A stretch of DNA of 64,000 nt from Rosa chinensis (taxonomy: Eukaryota > Streptophyta > Magnoliopsida > Rosales > Rosaceae): assembly GCF_002994745.2 (NCBI RefSeq), contig NC_037091.1, positions 37,585,612-37,649,611 of the forward strand, read 5' to 3'. How positions within the stretch are numbered: the stretch's first letter is position 1; every line of letters begins with the position of its first letter. Below the pieces are notes generated by a model, which saw nothing but the letters and a program-made list of their open reading frames with translations, made no database searches and was not told where the DNA came from. Made by a program: the position numbers and the translations under genes. Positions 35,025 to 46,990 of this stretch are shown here, piece after piece.

Positions 35025-35679
35025 TCTTTTCTTAATTACTAAACTTTACATTAGAATGGCCAACTGGTTAATTAATTGGGAATAAACTTTCCACGTTTTG
35101 ATATATCCCAAAAAAACCAATCAAAGCCAATTTTCATTTAACTCTAATTTACCACACTATTTATTTATTTTTGTATGAACTTACCAATGGTGAAATACAA
35201 ATTATAAGACTTAATGAAAAAGCCCAACAAATACCATGAAACAAGATAAAATTGTAAAACAACATGACAAGATCCAGCAGAAGAAACTAACAACATAAAA
35301 ACTCTAGCACTAAAAAACATATCCGCCGCTGTCAAGAGAGAGTCACCACCAGCCACAACGCAGATCGTTGCTATACTCCAACTTGACCCAAGAAGGCAAC
35401 ACACCTAAAACTTGAAAGTAAGAACCCGAGCTAAAATATCCCAAAAATACAGAACCAAAACTCCAACAATCCAACCGAAGATCCACCTTCTATGCCCTAT
35501 AGCTTATTAACACAACCACTCAAAGAACAATAATGAGCTAAACAAACACACAATAACAAGAAACAAGACAAACTAAAACATGAAATTGGAGGTGGTGCAT
35601 GCACCCGAGTTAAAGCTCTAAATACGTTCCGATTGATACACGATGAAGTGTAACACGTTCCGATTGATACGCGATGAAG

Positions 35680-36826
35680 TGTAAGTACAAGGTTTCGGCA
35701 TTCCTAGTACAAAACCATGAGTCATAGGTCTACTAGAGTTATCAAGTGTAAACTGGAAGTGATATATGGTCATGTAATGCTTCAGCTGACTTTTCGATGT
35801 ACTTCAGGTAAGAGCATATGCATTTGCATTTTATATAGGTCAACTTACATGCATTATGGGATTGCAATCTGTTATGCAATCTCTCTCAGGTTAGGTCGTC
35901 GGATTTTGTTTTTTTTTTTTTCACGTCTTGTGCGCATTCATTGGCTGTGTCTTAAAAGGATATTTTTCTACATGATTTGGTTAGTTAAGTCTTATCGTTT
36001 TTATTAGGGATAAAATCATGTTTATTTGTAGAATATCTTTTTAGGATATGTCCCTTCCATATAAGGAGTCAATTAGGTTTTGGTGTCTTTATTGTCCAAG
36101 GTTTTAGGGGGAGTCTGCATATTATAAACGGCAAGAAAATGTGTTCATTTTTTAGGCTTTTGATGTGAAAAAGATGGTGTTCTTCCATCGTGACTTAGAA
36201 AAACGCTTCATTCATCTTTGAATAGTGATGTGCTTCAAATCAGATCAGTAATCTACTTGTTCCATGTTAAAGTAGATTGTTGAGTCAAACACTTTTTCAT
36301 TTATCAATCATATACTGCATATCAAGTACTCTCGAGGTCAGTTGGAGTTGTTGATGTGCAAAGAAGATTGAAGGTCGAGGTCAGTACCTGTCAATCCTAC
36401 CAATGAGAGCAGTTCATCAGTGGAGAAGATTTACGAAGACGTGATCATACAGCCTTCTAGAATGAGTCTAGTAAGTATAGCCGAGGTCAGTGCTATTGGT
36501 TGTTTGTAAGAGAACTCATATCTTTCCATTAAGTGAATTGATTTTCACTAGGGCTTTAGAGAGTTAAGGCCCCGCAGTTGTTTTCCTCATTTTGAGGTTT
36601 TTACTATGCAAACAATTCTAGTCTCTCTTGATTGCTGTGTGATTGTGTTTACCTTTCTTTTCTGCACTTTATCTACATTACTATATTCAGGGATTCATAT
36701 CTGGTTTTCAATCCTTTAACGTTTCTTGTTGGGGCTTTTTGAATTAAAGAAAAGTTGTGGTTTCTGTAGGAAAAGCCTATATATTCACCCCTCTCTAGGT
36801 TTTTTAGTTTCATCCCAGTATTTTCA
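35680..36826 (+). repeat. Copia 5' LTR
   Basis: Starts TGTAAGTACAAGG and ends AGTATTTTCA. It is matched along its length by 41797-42940. A tandem duplication of about 32 bp (ACGTTCCGATTGATAC unit) lies just outside its left end at 35626-35679. Confidence 0.92.
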
Positions 36827-36828
36827 TT

Positions 36829-36840
36829 TGGCATCAGAGC
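36829..36840 (+). promoter_or_regulatory. Copia primer binding site
   Basis: TGGCATCAGAGC, one base from the usual initiator-tRNA-Met site TGGTATCAGAGC, 2 nt after the LTR. Confidence 0.85.
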
Positions 36841-36877
36841 AGGTTTATAAGGTTTCTTAGTACGATTCGTGGGAGGG

Positions 36878-38620
36878 ATGGAACGAGATCGAGCCTTGGG
36901 TTCAATCAACAGTCCATCTTGGTTTGATGGGGAAGATTATTCCCAATGGAAAATTATGATGAGAGCATTTTTGTACTCTCAAGATGAAAATATGTGGAAG
37001 ATTGTTGAGGCAGGGTGGGTTCATCCAACCAAACCTGAAAATCCTAAGGCTACTGAGTCTTCGGGGGCCAAAATGATTCCTAAACCAAGGGAAGAGTGGA
37101 GTACGGAAGAGGTCCGTGATTGTAATCATGATTATAAGGCAAGGAATAATTTATTCACTGCCTTATCAAAAAAGGAAAGGGTTAGGATCAGTCATTGTGA
37201 GACTGCCAAGAAAGCTTGGGATCTTCTCCAGGTTACTTATGAGGGCAATAAGAGAGTTAGAGCACAAAAGCTTCAGAGGTTGGTCCTAGAATTTGAGAAC
37301 ATGACAATGGGGAACGATGAGTCAGTTGATGACTTTCATGCTAGACTTATCAATGTGACAAGTCAGTGTCATAGCTTAGGTGATCCGTTTGAAGAACATC
37401 GTATTGTTAAGAAGTTCCTTAGATCTTTTCCACCTAGCTTTCAGTCCAAGCAAACAGCCATAGAGGAAGCACAGGACATTGACACCTATTCTCTAGATGA
37501 ACTCGTAGGCAATCTCAAAACGTTTCAGATGAGAATTAAACCAGAAAAAAGGTGAAAAATATAGCGTTTAACTCTGTCAAAAAGCAAGAAGATGCTGAGG
37601 TTAGCACTGAAGATTTAGATTATTTGACAAAACAGTTCAAGAAATTCTTTAAGTCTAGGAACTCCTCTGGTCAAGGGTTAAAAAGTGTTTCTGAGTCTAA
37701 TTCAAAACAAGGACAAGCTCCTGACAACTCCTATGGGAGGAACTCCAAAAATAGTAAATATCCCCAGAAGAAAAACTTTTGTGAAAAACCTAAATGTTTT
37801 GAGTGTGGTGGGACTGGTCATTTAGCTATTGATTGTGGGAACAAAAGGTACAACTCACGTGTAGGTAAAGCCTTCAAGTCCACTTGGAGTGATAGTGAGT
37901 CTGATACTCACTCTAAAAATGAAGAAGAGAACATTGCACTTACGTAAACTCTTCATAATGAATCCTCTGATGAATCAGACGATGAGGAGCATTCAGATGA
38001 AGCGATGAATGGTAAGTACAAGGAGCTTTATGAAGCCTCAAGACAAATCCTTAAGAAAAATGAAAAATTGCGTGAAGAGATTGTTTTGATTAAGAGAGAG
38101 AAAACGGAGGTTGAAGAGAGATTGGAGTCTTGCGTCAAAAAATGGGAGGTTGAAAGGTCTGACTTTGTTAGTCAGATCAAGGTTTTTGAAGAAAATTTAA
38201 TGCTCAGGCTACTCTAGCTGGTTCACTTGCTTCTGAAAAATTAAGCCTTGAACTTGAGTTGAAAAAGTCTCACTAAAAGTTTTCTAAATTCTCAATTAGG
38301 TCAGACAAAGTGTCTAGAATGATTGGGATGGGAAAATTTGAAGGTGACAAAAAGGGCATAGGTTTTAGTTCTGGTGAGAGCTCTAAATCTTTGAAATTTA
38401 TGAAGAGTTCAGGTTTTCTTCAACCTGAAAATGTCAATGATAGAAGAGGCAGAGAGTTCAGTTCTAGTGACCATGATAAACATTCAGGTTTAGCAAAGAA
38501 TTTTGTTCTTCCTCAACTTGGATATCATTCTTTGTCTAGAAAGTTCACCCCTATTTGTCACCATTGTGGAACTTCAGGTCACATCAGACCTAAGTGTAAC
38601 TATCTTCGGAGAAATGCATA
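36878..38620 (+). pseudogene. Copia gag, broken by frameshifts and stops
   Basis: The first ATG is at 36878 (MERDRALGSINSPSWFDGED). The frame runs to a stop at 37555 through the gag capsid-like region (YSQWKIMMRAFL, KKAWDLLQVTYEG, DDFHARLINVTSQ, KKFLRSFPPSF). A shift near 37552 moves it to a frame ending at 37947, which has the first CCHC zinc knuckle CFECGGTGHLAIDC (about 37795-37836). Coiled-coil-like sequence follows at 38005-38217 in the same frame after the stop. A third frame from 38310 carries a second knuckle, CHHCGTSGHIRPKC (about 38557-38598). Two knuckles separated by a coiled coil is a known layout of this Copia group. At least three lesions make it non-functional. Confidence 0.85.
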
Positions 38621-40020
38621 AAGGGTCTGGACTCCTAGAAAGAGTAACCAAAACCTCTCTCTATAGACAAAGTTGAAAGAACACTTGAGAGAAATTGGCA
38701 GGATTGCTCACTTGGTTTCAATCCCAGCGTCCTGTCTGCCTCAGATGAAACAAATTTGGAAAAGAAAAGAATCTCATCACCCTACGTTTTCTCGTACAGG
38801 TGATTGAACTTCCCTCTATGTTTATGCATAAGTAAGTGATTTGCTGTTTATTTTTTTTAGGATTGCATATAGGACTTCAATCCTGAACAGGACTACATCA
38901 GTCTAAATGCTTTGTTATTTTTTTTTCCAGGATTTTTCATGTCTTTTAAGTTTTGTTTTTCTTAAAGAGTCTTTTCTAGCTAGCATGAGTTGTATGCATT
39001 CTATTTTTGAAAAAAAAAAAAGAGGGTGTTATGTTCATTAGTTCATCTTGCATTCATTTTTAGTTTTTCTTGCATACTGCATTTGCATAGGGGGAGCTTG
39101 GTTCAAAGAAGTTTTAATGTTTCAATGGTGTATAATCCGCTGCACAATCTTGTTTGGTTATCCTTGTTTGATGGTCACTTGCTTGTTGAAATTTATTGTC
39201 TCTTTCCATCTCATTATTGCTTAGAAATAAAAGTATTTCTTTCAAGTACTTATTTAAGTAAAAGTGTGATTGAGTAGGTTTGAACAGGTAGGTTCTGATA
39301 AACCTTTTTGCTAAGTGCTTGAGTTTTTCATGATTGATTCCTTCAAGAATCATGGGTTTATTATAATGCATTCAATCATGTGATTTAAGTAATCTTCTAT
39401 CTTGGCTTTTAACTTGAAAGGTTGATACTACAAGGTTAAGATGATATTGGATTAGAACTTGTCTACCTCTGTTTCCTTTACCTATTTAAAGAGTGGGTGG
39501 ATGATGGAATTGGTTGTCATGATGTATTCTATTGATCAATATTCACTGCTAATTAATTAGCTTTGTGTATCTTGGCTATGTTAATCTATACCATACTATG
39601 CTTCACGGGTGTTTTTGTTTGTGAGTGTTGAAGTGATGCAGGTCCAATAAATGATAAATGAGACACTCAACTTGTAGATTTATCGATCTCATGACCTTGT
39701 GAAGAAGTATGAGTTGACAACCAAGTCAAAGGTTTACTCATTGAAATATCAGGAAGGTGTATAGTTGCAGGCTTAGCTCAAACCTTTGGGATGATGTTTG
39801 CATATTGATGATGAACAAGTGTTATAGAAATCAAGATCAAGAATGCCAGATAAGGGGACATGAAGAGGTCACAGATTACGTGGTTATGAACAATTGGAGC
39901 AATGAGAGATTTTGGAGGAAGCAAATGGTCAAAGTTTATATGGTCATCCTCCAGGTAAGTAAACTATCTTATCATCTTATGTGATAATTTGCTTCTCATT
40001 GATATAATGATATATCTTAG

Positions 40021-40212
40021 AATCTAGTTCATTCTTGCATAAAGCACATTGATATGAGAATACATTTTATTTGTGACATGATTGAGAGAAATTTTCTAGA
40101 ACTTGTGTTCGTGCCTTCTGAACATCAATTGATTGATCTTTTCACAAAACCTTTAGACAATGTTCTTTTTGAGTCACTTAGGAATGCCATTGGTGTGCGT
40201 TCTCGGTACTGA
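40021..40212 (+). pseudogene. Copia RNase H C-terminal remnant
   Basis: Reads IKHIDMRIHFICD, then ELVFVPSEHQLIDLFTKPLD and ESLRNAIGV before a TGA. This is the end of Copia pol (family pattern KHIDIRYHFIR ... DIFTKPL). Everything between gag and this piece that should encode protease, integrase and RT is missing or unrecognisable (38621-40020). Confidence 0.88.
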
Positions 40213-41783
40213 TACTCTCCCTCAATAGGTTCATATGCATTTGTAGCTTCTGCATGTTCATCGTGTGCTTTCATTTAGATTAGACGGAAAGAAAATTAAT
40301 TAGTTTCAGCAGAATGCATTTGTCTATACTAAGATTGCATGTGAGATTTCAATCCTGAAGTGTTTGGTGGAAAATTGACGTTAGATTGAGATCGTTGATT
40401 CTTGCTCTCATTTTCGATCATGGGTCAGGGTTGCAGAGCACTATATGTTCTTCTTTTTACCTCGGGTTTTTAGTCAAAGATTATGGCTGGTTCACTCTCC
40501 CAAACTTTGCTATATTCACTTGCACACTTAAGTCTTTTGTGGGGGTACATCTTGTTCTAAGTGATCTGGGATTAGTCCTTCACAAACTGCACTCTTTTTG
40601 GTGTTCGTAATTCTATGCTCCTTGAAAAAAAAAATTCATTGCAATATGGAGCTTGGCCAGGCTATTTCTAAAGTAAACAGGCCTCGGTTGTGACGACGAA
40701 GAAATAGGAATGGCTTGGTCTCCCGGTGGTTTATCTTGATGCTTTTAAACGACTCGAGTTGATGTGTCATTTGGAGTGTCCTTGTTACACTTAGTGCCCT
40801 AAAACCAACTGGTTTGGGAGCCACTGACATAAGGCTCGCTATATGAGTCGCAGCACAAATAGAAAAAAAAAATGTGTGTTTTTGAATAATGTGTGGAAGG
40901 CTTCAAAAGAAAATATATGTGCTCACACGGTGATATAAGGAGGACTTGAGAAAAGAAGAGTAGTGTTTGTAGATCTAATTCTGGTTGATCCTAGTTTAAG
41001 TTGAAGCCCCATATTAACATTTGATCACTTTACCACAAAGTTAAGAGATGCTTTAGCCCAAGTCTGTGTCTAAATGCTTGTTGTTCAAGATTACTGTGTA
41101 GTGTTACTTATGCTTGACTCATTGTTGTCTTTGAGAAGTCATCGAATCACTTTCTCTAAATGCTTTGCTTTTTCTTTTCCTCTCACTTCTGCGACTAATC
41201 TCACCTCATTGTGTGTTATCATGATCATGATCATTTTTTATTATTCATTCTGTCCAGATGAATCGATTAAGGGGGCATATGAGTACTACTTGTTAATTTT
41301 CATGTTTCTGGGTGAATCAAAATGAGTGTTGGATGAATGTTGATTGCATCTATATATGAATTGGGAGTTTTGGTACGGTTTCATGCCTCTTAATCAACAT
41401 GTTCAGGTTTCTTATGGCATCGTTCTCTCATGCGATAGTATTGAATACAGTTCTTGTGGTTTATAGCTCAGAGTTTACTATATGAACTCCACCATGTTTT
41501 TTTTACCATCCATTGTTCATAGTCTTTCGCTGCATGAGGTGATGGTAATTCTATCCTGTTGGTGCCCTTTATCATTCCTAGACAAAAAGGAGAAGAAGTT
41601 GGGCTAATTCTATATGTTACATGCTTTTCACTGGTTTGTTTGTTAAAAGTGTTTCAAGAAAGATATCATGCTTATGGAATAAGGAAGGATATCATGCTTA
41701 TTATGGAATATCATGCTTTTGGAATGTATTGTACTGATTGAGGGGGAGTATGGTTATTATAGGGTTGTTTTGTGTAGGAATAC

Positions 41784-41796
41784 CAAAGGGGGAGAT
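41784..41796 (+). promoter_or_regulatory. Copia polypurine tract
   Basis: CAAAGGGGGAGAT directly before the right LTR; it primes plus-strand DNA synthesis in this superfamily. Confidence 0.8.
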
Positions 41797-42940
41797 TGTA
41801 AGTACAAGGTTTTGGCATTCCTAGTACAAAACCAAGAGTCATAGGTCTGCTAGAGTTATCAAGTGTAAACTGGAAGTGATGTATGGTCATGCAAAGCTTC
41901 AGCTGACTCTTCGATGTACTTCAGGTAAGAGCATATGTATTTGCATTTTATATAGGTAAACTTACATGCATTCTGGGATTGCAATCTGTTATGCAATCTC
42001 TCTCAGGTTAGGTCGTCGGATTTTGTTTCTTTTTTTTTCACGTCTTGTGCGCATTCATTGGCTGTGTCTTAAAAGGATATTTTTCTATATGATTTGGTTA
42101 GTTAAGTCTTATCGTTTTTATTAGGGATAAAATCATGTTTATTTGTAGAATATCTTTTTAGGATATGTCCCTTCCATATAAGGAGTCAATTAGGTTTTGG
42201 TGTCTTTATTGTCCAAGGTTTTAGGGGGAGTCTGTATATTATAAAAGGCAAGAAAATGTGTTCATTTTTTAGGCTTTTGATGTGAAAAAGATGGTGTTCA
42301 TCCATCGTGATTTAGAAAAAGGCTTCATTCGTCTTTGAATAGTGATGTGCTTCAAATCAGATCAGTAATCTACTTGTTCCATGTTAAAGTAGATTGTTGA
42401 GTCAAACACCTTTTCATTTATCAATCATATACTGCATATCAAATACTTTCGAGGTCATTTGGAGTTGTTGATGTGCAAAGAAGATTGAAGGTCGAGGTCA
42501 GTACCTGTCGATCCTACCAGTGAGAGCAGTTCATTAGTGGAGAAGATTTACTAAGAAGTGATCATACAACCTTCTAGAATGAGTCTAGTAAGTATAGCCG
42601 AGGTCAGTGCTATTGGTTGTTTGTAAGAGAACTCGTATCTTTCCATTAAGTGAATTGATTTTCACTAGGGCTTTATAGAGTTAAGGCCCTGCAGTTGTTT
42701 TCCTCATTTTGAGGTTTTTACTGCGCAAACAATTCTAGTCTCTCTTGATTGCTGTGTGATTGTGTTTACCTTTCTTTTCTGTACTTTATCTACACTGCTA
42801 TATTCAGGGATTCATATCTAGTTTTCAATCCTTTAACGTTTCTTGTTGGGGTTTTTTGAATTAAAGAAAAGTTGTGGTTTCTGTAGGAAAAGCCTATTCA
42901 CCCCTCTCTAGGTTTTTTTAGTTTCATCCTAGTATTTTCT
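41797..42940 (+). repeat. Copia 3' LTR
   Basis: Starts TGTAAGTACAAGG and ends AGTATTTTCT (the 5' copy ends TTTTCA), followed by target duplication TGAAG. Confidence 0.92.
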
Positions 42941-43283
42941 TGAAGTGTTTCAAGGAGTGTAGCCGCTGCAAATTTCAAGCTATAGTGTTGAAGAAACATA
43001 TAGTAGAATGGATCTAAGACCGCAGATCAATATGGAGGGAAAAAATTAGGAGAGAAATTGACACAAATTTATGCTTGATTTTTTTTCATTCTTTCTATAT
43101 TTCAGCCAATATAAGAATTTTCCTTGTTACATTTAGAGAGGAGAAGATCCTTGATCCATGGTAGCCCTAACTCCCAAGTACTAACCCACTTTGTCACCAT
43201 CCCTCATGGACCAACCTCCAAAAATAATAATGAAATAATAACAATAACAAAAAAAAAAAAAATTGCATTGCATCCTATCAAAT

Positions 43284-44768
43284 TTATTCTAGCTCCTCAG
43301 GAAATAGGAACTTATTACCATCCGGCTCGGCAAATCCGATACTAGGATCCCTCCCCTCTCTGACCACCTTCCTTACATTTTCTATCCTCTCAAGTATTTT
43401 GTTGACAGCAATATCAAATGCATCTTTGGTCTCTAATCTTGACCTGGGATCTCCGTACACCAACTTTGGAATTAGGCTTATCACTTGCTCTCTCATGGCG
43501 AATTCCATGTCCTTTGAAATTTCAAGTAAGATTTTCTCAATGCTACCGTCTTTCAAATTTTGTGCTTTCCTCACTGGAATAAATACAGAATACTTGGTGT
43601 AATTCTTAGGCAAGTACCATAAATACTGGTTATAAGCGCTAGCCGGATGAAAGAAAACAGGAATGCAACCAGCCAGAATAGAGTCAAAAGCTGATTTTCT
43701 GGTGAATGTATCCCCTGTAGGGTGCAAGCAATAAACTGATTTCTGAAACACCCTCATAACAGTAACCGTTTCTTCACAATTGATCCCACTTGAATGGCAA
43801 TTTAGTACCTTGCAAGTACTTGAGGCTTGACACTGATCAAAAAGTTTGCCCCGGATAGAGTTTGGCTGGTCAGGCCTTGGTCCACCAACAAAAGTGAACA
43901 AGTAAGGCCTTTCTTGCCCCCTCACTCTGTTCTGCCACTGAAACACTTCACTGTCCTTTGCAGGATGAAAGCCAGTGGGGTATGGTATAGCAATATCATT
44001 TGTCCGTGAGCTTCCTTCAATTGTTAACATAGTCATGTTGTTAGACTCTGGCGAGACCCTGAGTGTACTACCCCAGTCAGAAATGTTGTCTGTTTTCCTC
44101 CTATAGTCGAAAGCAACCCTCCCTGAAACAAAGAAATGGTCTCTCCCCCACATTTTCTTCCATTCGAATCTACTCGAAACCCACTTGGAAAACTCTTCAC
44201 CGAAAGAGTCTCTGGCTGTGAGGTTTGGATCCCACAGATGTTGACTCTCCTCAAGGCCAGGATAGATTGGTATATAAATAGCTGAAGCCTGAGCGGAGTT
44301 GTTTGTCAAGCACTCATAGTGCTTCATCTTGCTGTGAAATATGAGTTCTAATGAGAACTGGTTAGTGGAGAACCATCTCTTGTTGGTTAAAACCCCTTCA
44401 GAGTTGTTAATTTCCTGACCAAAACCGAAATTCTTTATGTGTGGACACATATTGGGCATGTTACTTCCAGTAAGAGACTCACAGTTGTTGATCAGATCAT
44501 AGTTAAATTTGGTAGGAAGATCATCATGGATATAAATGTAACGACCAGAGCATGAATCTGTGGTAGATTGGTTGATAACAGAAATCGACTGATTCTTTAC
44601 AATACCAATTGGGTGTGTTTCTTTGTTTTCAAAGAGACTAACACCATTATTTACCCCCAAAAAATTACTTGGGTAATCAAAGGGAAGCAGAAAAAAGCAC
44701 AAAATAAAAGAGAAGAGAATGCCTAACCAAACTTCTGGAGAGCACTTTCCAGCAAGTGGTTTCCCCAT
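43284..44768 (-). CDS. GT47 xyloglucan galactosyltransferase (MUR3-like), copy D
   Basis: Complete single-exon coding region, 494 residues from the ATG at 44768. The frame stays open upstream to 44801, but without an ATG; MGKPLAGKCSPEVWLGIL matches the start of pseudogene C (MGKPVAGKCSQEIWFGIL), which fixes the start. Golgi membrane anchor at about residues 13-31, exostosin domain from about CSGRYIYIHDDLP to KYSVFIP. It has KKMWGRDHFFVSGRVAFDYR, AIPYPTGFHPA, RPYLFTFVGGPRP and SAFDSILAGCIPVFFHPA. It differs from A and B at places conserved between them (FVGGPRP for FVGAPRP, FHPA for FHPG, FDYRRK for WDFRR), so its activity or acceptor may have shifted; this is inference. Pseudogene C is its nearest relative in the window. 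Role inferred from family: xyloglucan side-chain galactosylation in the Golgi. Confidence 0.92.
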   Translation of the reverse strand: MGKPLAGKCSPEVWLGILFSFILCFFLLPFDYPSNFLGVNNGVSLFENKETHPIGIVKNQSISVINQSTTDSCSGRYIYIHDDLPTKFNYDLINNCESLTGSNMPNMCPHIKNFGFGQEINNSEGVLTNKRWFSTNQFSLELIFHSKMKHYECLTNNSAQASAIYIPIYPGLEESQHLWDPNLTARDSFGEEFSKWVSSRFEWKKMWGRDHFFVSGRVAFDYRRKTDNISDWGSTLRVSPESNNMTMLTIEGSSRTNDIAIPYPTGFHPAKDSEVFQWQNRVRGQERPYLFTFVGGPRPDQPNSIRGKLFDQCQASSTCKVLNCHSSGINCEETVTVMRVFQKSVYCLHPTGDTFTRKSAFDSILAGCIPVFFHPASAYNQYLWYLPKNYTKYSVFIPVRKAQNLKDGSIEKILLEISKDMEFAMREQVISLIPKLVYGDPRSRLETKDAFDIAVNKILERIENVRKVVREGRDPSIGFAEPDGNKFLFPEELE

Positions 44769-45342
44769 TCGGTCCTTTTGAGCAGATCTCCGAGTGTACA
44801 ATAGAATAGCTCAAACTGATTCACTGAAGTCTGAAAGCAGATCAAGATGATAGAACTTATGAAAGATAGAAAACCCTTGTTTGTGAAAGAGGAAATATAT
44901 ATATCTCTATGGTGATTAAAATTGAGAAAGACTTTCCTTCTATGTTTATATGCATTTATCTAAACAAATTAAGTAGAATAGTTGTTACTGATTCACTGCA
45001 AAGAGAGGGGTCAATCTTTCCCTAAATGCCTCTGGATTCTTGAACCACTCCCATTTTTTGTTTGAATGATTTTATGCTCTAACCATATATGTTTAAAACC
45101 CTAAAACTAGCATACTAAACCCTGCACTGTAATTCCTATAATACTTATTAAACAATAAATTTTAATTTTAATTGGGTGCTTATTAAACAGCTATGTCCAG
45201 GCCTCCACGGTGGTAAAAATGAATGAAAATTGGGTGCTATGTCCCCTCCGATCATAGCAACTCATATAGATATGGGAAAAAAATTTACTAGTTCATGAAT
45301 CTTGTTTTGGTTCTGCATGGAATCTAGTATGGTAGCTTTCAT
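44769..45342. other. Upstream region of GT47 copy D
   Basis: Leader and promoter region of copy D, with a possible splice acceptor at about 44835 on the minus strand (CTGCTTTCAG). AT-rich, with no other gene seen. Confidence 0.35.
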
Positions 45343-45474
45343 GTTTTTTCTATTTATTTAATTTTTTTTATCAGATAAACAACTCAAATGCTACAACTAG
45401 TCTTTCGTGAGTCGAACTCACAACTTCCTACTTACGAAGGGGAGACTATGCCACTAGACCAAATGGTACTGGGC
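45343..45474 (-). mobile_element. tRNA-derived SINE (copy 3)
   Basis: Flanked by the 12-bp direct repeat GGTAGCTTTCAT (45331-45342, 45475-45486). On the minus strand it has the A box TTTGGTCTAGTGGCATAGTC and the B-box-like GAGTTCGACTC, the arrangement of a tRNA gene promoter, then an A/T tail. Same family as 5974-6086 and better preserved. Confidence 0.8.
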
Positions 45475-45822
45475 GGTAGCTTTCATTTTCTTTTTGTTCC
45501 AGCGAGTGAGACTGAGAGTTTCGGCTATAATGTTTTCATGCAACTATCAATATGAAGGAACCAAAATAATTTTCTAATAATCGAGTTACGGAACCCAAAA
45601 CTGGCTGAAGAGAAAGTAAGAGGTTATAACCAATTAAGCTTTAAATTTGAGTGACTTACTGTGTATTATATGCCTCTCTCTACTTATTTAATGGACTGAC
45701 ACCTGCTTATTTAAAAAAAAAAAAAAAAAAGCTTTGAACTTATCAGTTATAATTAATTCAATCACTAATTATTAAATTATATTTTTTATGATAATGATAA
45801 AGGTAAAAATAGAGCAAGGGTC

Positions 45823-46352
45823 CCCTCGGCCCTTGATGCTAAAGTTCTAGCATTCCTTGAAGCTATTCACCTTGCTATGTTGAGAAGTTGGCATAATGTT
45901 TGGATTGAGTCTGATTCTGCACTGGTTGTGTGCTATTTTCAAAATCCAAGACTCATAGGAGCTTACAAGTTCAGGTTTCACACATCTATAGGGAGGGTAA
46001 TGTTCCAGCTAATGTCCTTGCCAATTTTGGTGCTTCCCATGTGAGCAGTCATGCTTGGTGCGTTCTCCCTCAGCTCTTATCTTTTGCCTTTGGACATGAC
46101 TTTAATGCATGGCCAGCTTATAGGTTCAGGTAGCTTGATACTATTCTTTCAGATTTGGTTTTTGTTAAGGCTAGTTTTTCCTAGCAAGTACTTTCGATCT
46201 CTTGTTTTAGACTGTGCTCTTGAGTCTGGTTTTGGTTTGGTCCACCAGCTCCTTTGTACTTTTATTTTATATTAATAAAATTTCGAGTTAGGATGTTGAG
46301 CTAGTACGTTCAACTCCTACTTCTTCTTCTTCAAAAAAAAAAAAAAAAAAAA
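45823..46352 (+). mobile_element. 5'-truncated LINE with RNase H remnant and poly-A
   Basis: Reads PSALDAKVLAFLEAIHLAML, then SWHNVWIESDSALVVCYFQN; after a frame change it reads VSHIYREGNVPANVLANFGA. This is the plant LINE/RVT_3-type RNase H domain (pattern AEALALLEA ... ESDS ... REGN-x-AD-x-LA). The 3' UTR follows and the element ends in a run of about 20 A (46333-46352). The start is truncated, as usual for L1-type insertions. Confidence 0.78.
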
Positions 46353-46526
46353 CTGAAGGAAAGTAAGTGTCTAAGGGAGGGCATTGTCGATCTCATCCAA
46401 TTTTTGTTGTATAGGAAGCTATATGGGACAATTCTAGTCCTTCACTTCCATGATTCCATCTCATTCAACAGTTGACAAACTAGGCTCTAATTTATGAAAA
46501 AACTTCCCATTTTTGAAATGTTTTAA

Positions 46527-46889
46527 GAGTACTTTATCACAATTTTTCAAAAGACAATATTGTGAGACATGAAATATTATACATACATATATATATATAT
46601 AAATATACAGATTTTATCCAGAGCGGAGCTCCGCTTTGAAATTAATGTGTGAAGTTCGAGTTTTTGGTCACTTTTCGGTTGTATATCTATATCTCGACCG
46701 TTCAGTTTTTAGGTACTAGTGTATAGATCATCTCTGCAAATTTTCAGCTAAAATGATGATCATTAAGGCATTGATAACTGTCGTAAAGCTAGTGCGGTTC
46801 AGGTTGATGTGAATATGCGACCGAAAAGTTATCCAAAACTCGAACTTCACAAGTTAATTTCAAAGCGGAGCTCCGCTCTGGATAGGATC

Positions 46890-46923
<34 letters not shown>

Positions 46924-46990
46924 CGCGCGCGCAGTCCTTCTCAGGAGAGTACTTTATCACAATTTTTCAAAAGACAATATTTTGACACAT
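46527..46990. repeat. Direct duplication flanking the foldback MITE
   Basis: AGAGTACTTTATCACAATTT and the following CAAAAGACAATATT occur at about 46527 and again at about 46946. The word GCGCGCAGTCCTTCTCAGG occurs at about 46928 and 47494. So the neighbourhood is a mosaic of duplicated pieces around the two MITEs, joined at microsatellite runs. Confidence 0.6.
46616..46883. mobile_element. Foldback MITE with palindromic GCGGAGCTCCGC ends
   Basis: Both ends read ATCCAGAGCGGAGCTCCGCT inward and the inverted match continues for about 50 bp (GAAATTAA ... GTGAAGTTCGAG). The 12-bp palindrome GCGGAGCTCCGC is present at each end. The centre (TTTTCAGC-AAA-TGATGATCATTAAGG) is shared with the element at 47504-47905. 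It lies between (TA)n/(GT)n runs. Confidence 0.75.

Larger units (their letters stand above)
35680..42940 (+). mobile_element. Ty1/Copia retrotransposon with gag and deleted pol
   Basis: Two LTRs of about 1145 bp (35680-36826, 41797-42940), flanked by TGAAG (35675-35679 and 42941-42945). A tRNA-Met-type primer binding site (TGGCATCAGAGC, 36829-36840) lies 2 nt after the left LTR and a polypurine tract (AAAGGGGGAGAT) just before the right LTR, so it reads on the plus strand. Gag is at 36878-38620. Only the tail of the RNase H domain of pol is left (40021-40212), so protease, integrase and most of RT are gone. The element cannot transpose alone but keeps the cis signals needed to be moved by a relative. 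The LTRs differ by scattered substitutions and small indels. Confidence 0.92.
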
